Of a DNA stretch of 64,000 nucleotides, positions 60,434-64,000 are shown one piece after another. Numbering within the stretch: position 1 is the stretch's first letter; every line of letters begins with the position of its first letter. The position numbers and the translations under genes are program-made. This stretch comes from Candidatus Sericytochromatia bacterium (GTDB lineage Bacteria; Cyanobacteriota; Sericytochromatia; UBA7694), in NCBI GenBank assembly GCA_018780035.1, contig JADMKE010000005.1, positions 164,954 to 228,953 on the forward strand, given 5' to 3'. The notes beneath the pieces are model-generated. The model did no database searches, was not told where the DNA came from, and worked only from the letters and a program-made list of their open reading frames with translations.

Positions 60434-61651
60434 ATGAGTTTTATGTCCTTTGATTATGCGATTCGCTCTTCAGATGCGGCCTTACAGATGCAGCAGGGGA
60501 TGGCCCAGAATCTCCGCGATACCAATCAGCGGGTCGCCGATGTGGGCAAACGCAACGCCACCAGCAAAGACCAATTGGTGCGCCAGAAAATCACAGCTGA
60601 ATACGACATGACAAGCGCTAATATCAGGGCTTGGAAACAAGGTAAGTTAGCCGCAATGGCCGAAAAGCGCGCCCAAAGTGCCAAAGCTGCGGCGGCCATT
60701 GTTGGTCTTGGCACCCTTGTAGGTGGAATGGCAAATGGCGTCAGCGATCTGATCAAACACTTCAAAAATGATCAGGCCAAAGTCCCCCAAGCGCCAGAGT
60801 CAGAACAGATGACAGTCGATGGCAACTCAGGGTTAATGAGCGCATTCCCCATTGCAGCCAGCCAACCACAGCGCGGCGGACAAACGGGTGCGGTTGCTCC
60901 CGGTCCAACCGAGCAAGGTGCGGTTGTCACCTTTGACACTAAAAAAGGTTCGTTTAGTGCCTTTGGGGTCAATACCACCACGGGTGGAGTTACCAAATTC
61001 AGCAATATGAGCATGACCGAAATGGCCACCTTGGTCAGAGACAATACACGCGGAAAAAGCTCTTCAGAAGGGGGAGCACAGGGATTGGGAGCCATGATTG
61101 TAGATGGCCCCCCCATTGCCTTCAGCCCTGAACACCTCAAGAAAAAAGAAGATGGCACCTTCGAAATGAGTGATGCCCTTAAAGGTGCCCTTTTTGGCAG
61201 TGGCCAGGTTCAACCCGGTCAACGTCAAGATGGCTTTTTTGCGAGTGAAAATGGCTCGGCAGTCATTGCGGGTGTGGTTGACCGGGGTGCCGCAATTTCT
61301 CCTGGCTATCAAGCGACCTCCCGTTCCGTGATGGGAATTTTGGAGAACCCCAAAGTCCAAGCGGGCCTCGGACTCAGCCCGGCCACAGTTGACAAAACCA
61401 AAGAAGGGTTTGAGAAATCAGGTTTGTTAACCGGCGGCGTCATGAGTGGGGCCGGAGAAATTTTCAAGAAGGCCATCTTTAAGCCCTTGAGTACCGCTCT
61501 CCCCCAGTTTATGAAAATGGCCCAAGTGGCCAAAGAATATGATGAAGAGGCGAAAAAAATGAAGGTTGAATATAACGCGGCCAAACAACAAGCTGCTGCA
61601 GCCATGAAACGCCTCAAACAAATCGAAGCCCAGCTTGCAGCTGGTGTTTAA
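60434..61651 (+). CDS. Unknown Ala/Gly-rich protein with coiled coil and central hydrophobic segment
   Basis: The 405-residue protein has GGAGG 11 nt before its ATG. It lacks a signal peptide. Residues 10-82 form an amphipathic helix region (DAALQMQQGMAQNLRDTNQR), residues 84-105 a hydrophobic Gly/Ala stretch (AAAAIVGLGTLVGGMANG), the middle is Gly/Ser/Thr-rich and likely flexible, and the C-terminus is another coiled coil (YDEEAKKMKVEYNAAKQQAA). The layout of N-terminal helix, hydrophobic patch and C-terminal coiled coil is shared in outline with the next gene and recalls secreted translocator- or scaffold-type proteins. No family is recognised. The two genes are 56 bp apart and probably co-transcribed. 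Confidence 0.7.
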   Translation: MSFMSFDYAIRSSDAALQMQQGMAQNLRDTNQRVADVGKRNATSKDQLVRQKITAEYDMTSANIRAWKQGKLAAMAEKRAQSAKAAAAIVGLGTLVGGMANGVSDLIKHFKNDQAKVPQAPESEQMTVDGNSGLMSAFPIAASQPQRGGQTGAVAPGPTEQGAVVTFDTKKGSFSAFGVNTTTGGVTKFSNMSMTEMATLVRDNTRGKSSSEGGAQGLGAMIVDGPPIAFSPEHLKKKEDGTFEMSDALKGALFGSGQVQPGQRQDGFFASENGSAVIAGVVDRGAAISPGYQATSRSVMGILENPKVQAGLGLSPATVDKTKEGFEKSGLLTGGVMSGAGEIFKKAIFKPLSTALPQFMKMAQVAKEYDEEAKKMKVEYNAAKQQAAAAMKRLKQIEAQLAAGV

Positions 61652-61707
61652 TAAAGTTTTTCTTTGATGTGTAGAACCAATCGGATCTAGGGAAGGATTA
61701 AAACCCC

Positions 61708-64000
61708 ATGAATATCAGGATGTATTCGGCAGCCCGGGAAGCGACCACCAAAGCCCGGAATGTCGCCTCCGCTATCCAACAGGCACAACGCCAGGTCAAT
61801 GATGACAATAAAGATATTTCTGAAAAAGTAGATAAAAACCAACAAAGTCGCGATAAAAAGAAAGCTGAACAGGAACTCTTTTCAGCCAAAACCCAAAAAG
61901 ATTTGGCGCAAAAACAGCTGAGTTTGACACAACAACAACAGGTGGTTGCCACCATTCAGGCTGTTGTGGGCATCATTGGTGCGGCTGTCAATATTGCTCA
62001 AAAGATCAACGGAGCTCAAAAACCCCCCAAACCCGAGGGAGATGGCGAAAACGGCGGTTCTGCTCCCTTGCCAAAACCACCTGCTGGCGGCGGCGCTGGT
62101 GGCGGAGGCGGTGGTAATCCCGTTGCTGCGGCCACAGGCGGCGGAGGCGGTGGTAATCCCGTTGCTGCGGCCACAGGCGGCGGCGGTGGTGGCGGCAATC
62201 CCGTTGCTGCTGTCAAAGGTGGCGGCGGCGGCGGCGGCGGTCCTCTTGCTGCGGTCACAGGTGCTGCAACGGGCATTGTAGACAAAGTCAAAGGTGCAGT
62301 CACAGGCGCTGTTGACACAGCCAAAGGTATTACTGGCGGCGGCGGCGGTGGCCCCGATCTGGGGGATCTAAAAGGCCTCCAAAAAGGAGCTGGTTTTGCC
62401 AGCCAAGGAGCTCAGAAGGGTTTATCTGGAGGAGGTTTACCTGGTTCAGAAGCCTTGAGCGGAGCTGGTGGTTTGGTTGGAAAATTGCAGGGAGCCTTAA
62501 ATGGTGCCTTGGACAAACTGGGTATTAGTATTCCTGGAGCCGAAAGTGGTGGAAAAGGGAGCCCTCTGGCTCTGGATGGCAAGTTTGGAGACAAGACAGA
62601 AGGCGCATTAAAGGCCTTTCAATCCTCTCAAGGCTTGGATCCCTCTGGAAAAGTAGATGATGCCACTATCGGAAAACTTCAAAGCGTCTTGGGAGATAGC
62701 CCCCTTGGTGCCGTTACAGACCCAGTCAAAGGCGCTGTCGGTGCCGTTACAGACCCAGTCAAGGGTGCTGTCGGTGCCGTTACAGACCCAGTCAAAGGCG
62801 CTGTCGGTGCTGTTACAGACCCAGTCAAGGACGCTGTCGGTGCTGTTACAGACCCAGTCAAAAGCGCTGCTGCGGCAACAGGCGGCGGAAATGGAGCCCC
62901 TGAACAGGTCATCAACCCCAATGGAGAAGGGGGTGGCTTTGGCGACAAACTCAAAGGTCTGGGCTCTGGCCTCTTAGACAAAGTAAAATTTGCCACTGGC
63001 ATTGGCCTCAGTGATGACAAAAAGGCCGAACGACAAGCCGCTCAAGCCGATATGAAAGAATTGGCCCAGTTAATTGAAAAACTGTTGGAGGCCCTTGGTT
63101 TGCAAAAAGCCACAGGGGGTGCCTTGGGCGATATTTCTAAAAAACTCGGCCAAATCAAAGATGTTGTCACCAAAGGCGAATATATTGATGACAACGGTAA
63201 ACGCGTTGAAGCCAATGCTTTGGCCAAAGGCATTAACAGTGCGGTTATAGATCCCCTTTCAAAGGTTGGCAAAGCCGCAACTCAGGCCATTGCTGGAGCC
63301 GTTGGTACAGTTGCAGCAGCAGGCGCCTTGGCTGTCGCCACGCCTTTTGCAGCTGCGGGAAGCGCCCTATCTGGCAATACCGACGGTTTTAAACAAATTG
63401 GCGATGGATACAAACGCCTCGTTGGCGCCGGTGGCGACAAAGGTGGACAAGGCGGCTCTCCCGGTGGTGGCGAGGCCGGTTTGCAAACAGCCTTGAACGG
63501 CCTGTCTCAAGGAGGAGGCATCAGCGATGCCAATATTGCCCAATTTAAAGAAGCCGCAGGTAAAATTTTTGGTGGAGCAACCACCGATGACGGCCAAGGC
63601 GGCCAACGCTTGCTCAGTGGCGATGAAATCACAGGAAAAATCAATGCTCTGCTCCAAGGAGCCCAACAAGGTGGGGCTGAAAGCCTGCTCAAAGGAGCGG
63701 GAATCCCTGGCTTGGGTGCCATCACCAAAGGCGCTGATGGTGGCTTAAGTCTGGATATTGGTGGCAAGGCTTTAAACCTGAGCAAAGAACTTGTTGGCCA
63801 ATTGGCGGCTGGCGGCGGCATTGCCCAACAGGCACTGGGCCAAGTTCAAAATGCAGTGGGCCAAGGTTTTGCTGCCGGAGCCAAGCTCGACGTCGGTGGC
63901 GTTTTAAGTGCAGCAGTGGGAGCCGGCCAACAGGCCGGTGCACTCGCTCTGAGCGGCCCACCCACCCCTGGCGCTCAAACCCCACAACCAGGTGGCTCAA
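61708..64000 (+). CDS. Large Gly/Ala-rich repeat protein with peptidoglycan-binding domain, runs off window
   Basis: The frame is open from the ATG at 61708 (GGAAGG about 12 nt upstream) through the window end (764 codons). No signal peptide is present. Residues 1-78 are charged coiled coil (EQELFSAKTQKDLAQKQLSL), 79-97 a hydrophobic stretch (VVATIQAVVGIIGAAVNIA), then Gly-rich NPVAA repeats. Residues about 268-330 match a peptidoglycan-binding type 1 domain (DGKFGDKTEGALKAFQ, GLDPSGKVDDATIGKLQ). Five copies of GAVTDPVKGAV follow, then a long Gly/Ala/Gln-rich part with hydrophobic patches (AIAGAVGTVAAAGALAVATP). The order suggests a large structural, secreted or cell-wall-associated protein. 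Its C-terminal part is not visible. Confidence 0.8.
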   Translation, partial: MNIRMYSAAREATTKARNVASAIQQAQRQVNDDNKDISEKVDKNQQSRDKKKAEQELFSAKTQKDLAQKQLSLTQQQQVVATIQAVVGIIGAAVNIAQKINGAQKPPKPEGDGENGGSAPLPKPPAGGGAGGGGGGNPVAAATGGGGGGNPVAAATGGGGGGGNPVAAVKGGGGGGGGPLAAVTGAATGIVDKVKGAVTGAVDTAKGITGGGGGGPDLGDLKGLQKGAGFASQGAQKGLSGGGLPGSEALSGAGGLVGKLQGALNGALDKLGISIPGAESGGKGSPLALDGKFGDKTEGALKAFQSSQGLDPSGKVDDATIGKLQSVLGDSPLGAVTDPVKGAVGAVTDPVKGAVGAVTDPVKGAVGAVTDPVKDAVGAVTDPVKSAAAATGGGNGAPEQVINPNGEGGGFGDKLKGLGSGLLDKVKFATGIGLSDDKKAERQAAQADMKELAQLIEKLLEALGLQKATGGALGDISKKLGQIKDVVTKGEYIDDNGKRVEANALAKGINSAVIDPLSKVGKAATQAIAGAVGTVAAAGALAVATPFAAAGSALSGNTDGFKQIGDGYKRLVGAGGDKGGQGGSPGGGEAGLQTALNGLSQGGGISDANIAQFKEAAGKIFGGATTDDGQGGQRLLSGDEITGKINALLQGAQQGGAESLLKGAGIPGLGAITKGADGGLSLDIGGKALNLSKELVGQLAAGGGIAQQALGQVQNAVGQGFAAGAKLDVGGVLSAAVGAGQQAGALALSGPPTPGAQTPQPGGS
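62116..62240 (+). repeat. Gly-rich NPVAA-coding repeats
   Basis: Units coding for a Gly run followed by NPVAA start at about 62116, 62155 and 62197 (spacing 39 and 42 bp), with a fourth, decayed copy (PLAAV) after them. The first two units are identical at the DNA level. Confidence 0.8.
62707..62871 (+). repeat. Five 33-bp repeats coding for GAVTDPVKGAV
   Basis: Five direct 33-bp units (11 codons each) are joined without spacers and differ by only a few bases. The frame is kept by any change in copy number. Confidence 0.88.

Overview
The window looks like part of a chromosome from a free-living, diderm (Gram-negative type), mainly heterotrophic bacterium. Support comes from an Omp85/BamA-type outer-membrane protein ending in Phe, MlaE/MlaF lipid-transport genes, lipobox proteins, a periplasmic di-heme peroxidase, a lytic transglycosylase, and TCA-cycle and anaplerotic enzymes. 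Genes are dense, often overlap by 4 bp (ATGA), and have a fairly even base composition. I see no tRNA, rRNA, IS element, prophage or CRISPR array. I cannot place the lineage firmly. The large PAS/GAF hybrid kinases and protein style would fit a non-photosynthetic relative of Cyanobacteria, but this is a weak guess.

Layout. 1-4.9 kb: a repeat-coded Gly/Tyr/Asn/Arg protein (cut by the window edge), a TPR protein, a GNAT acetyltransferase overlapping a FliS-like chaperone, and monomeric isocitrate dehydrogenase. 4.9-19.9 kb: a signalling island with three large hybrid histidine kinases (one split by a frameshift at an A10 run), a REC-kinase, a short kinase, three small receiver proteins and a REC-EAL phosphodiesterase. 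No regulator in it has a DNA-binding domain. 19.9-26.5 kb: Omp85 protein, von Willebrand A lipoprotein, tilS and adenosine deaminase. 26.5-27.25 kb: the only long non-coding stretch, an 800-bp leader or RNA region. 27.25-30.2 kb: rplK-rplA-rplJ-rplL followed by tatD, not by rpoB. 30.4-33.6 kb: DUF475/TerC-like membrane protein, NupC nucleoside transporter, LCMT-type methyltransferase.

33.7-36.9 kb: two divergent citrate synthase paralogues, one carrying a MerR-like helix-turn-helix, around an AT-rich palindromic control region, plus a HEAT-repeat protein. 37-40.4 kb: dienelactone-hydrolase-like enzyme, an unknown protein, histidine ammonia-lyase. 40.4-44 kb: a minus-strand cluster of acyltransferase, mlaE, mlaF, a coiled-coil protein and an exported protein. 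44-51 kb: di-heme peroxidase, MBL-fold hydrolase, an exported helical protein, then an overlapping cell-wall operon (LPP20-like protein, DUF1460 amidase-like protein, Slt-type lytic transglycosylase). 51-54.5 kb: small proteins, a CrtC/AttH-like protein overlapping a fatty-acid-hydroxylase-family protein, and a second LPP20-like protein. 54.6-58.4 kb: biotin carboxylase overlapping a malic enzyme-phosphotransacetylase fusion. 58.5-64 kb: a beta-propeller lipoprotein, a HIT hydrolase, and two adjacent Ala/Gly-rich, signal-less proteins with N-terminal coiled coil plus hydrophobic segment. The second of these contains a peptidoglycan-binding domain and runs off the window.

How they connect: isocitrate dehydrogenase, the citrate synthases, malic enzyme and biotin carboxylase suggest a TCA cycle fed by amino acids, nucleosides and C4 acids. 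The Mla, acyltransferase, Omp85, Slt and DUF1460 genes serve the envelope. The signalling island most likely ends in c-di-GMP breakdown and protein-protein outputs. The best candidates for something undescribed are the 60.4-64 kb gene pair, the citrate synthase switch, the Shine-Dalgarno/hairpin arrangement before rplK, and the PPP-containing leader peptide in front of the response-regulator genes.
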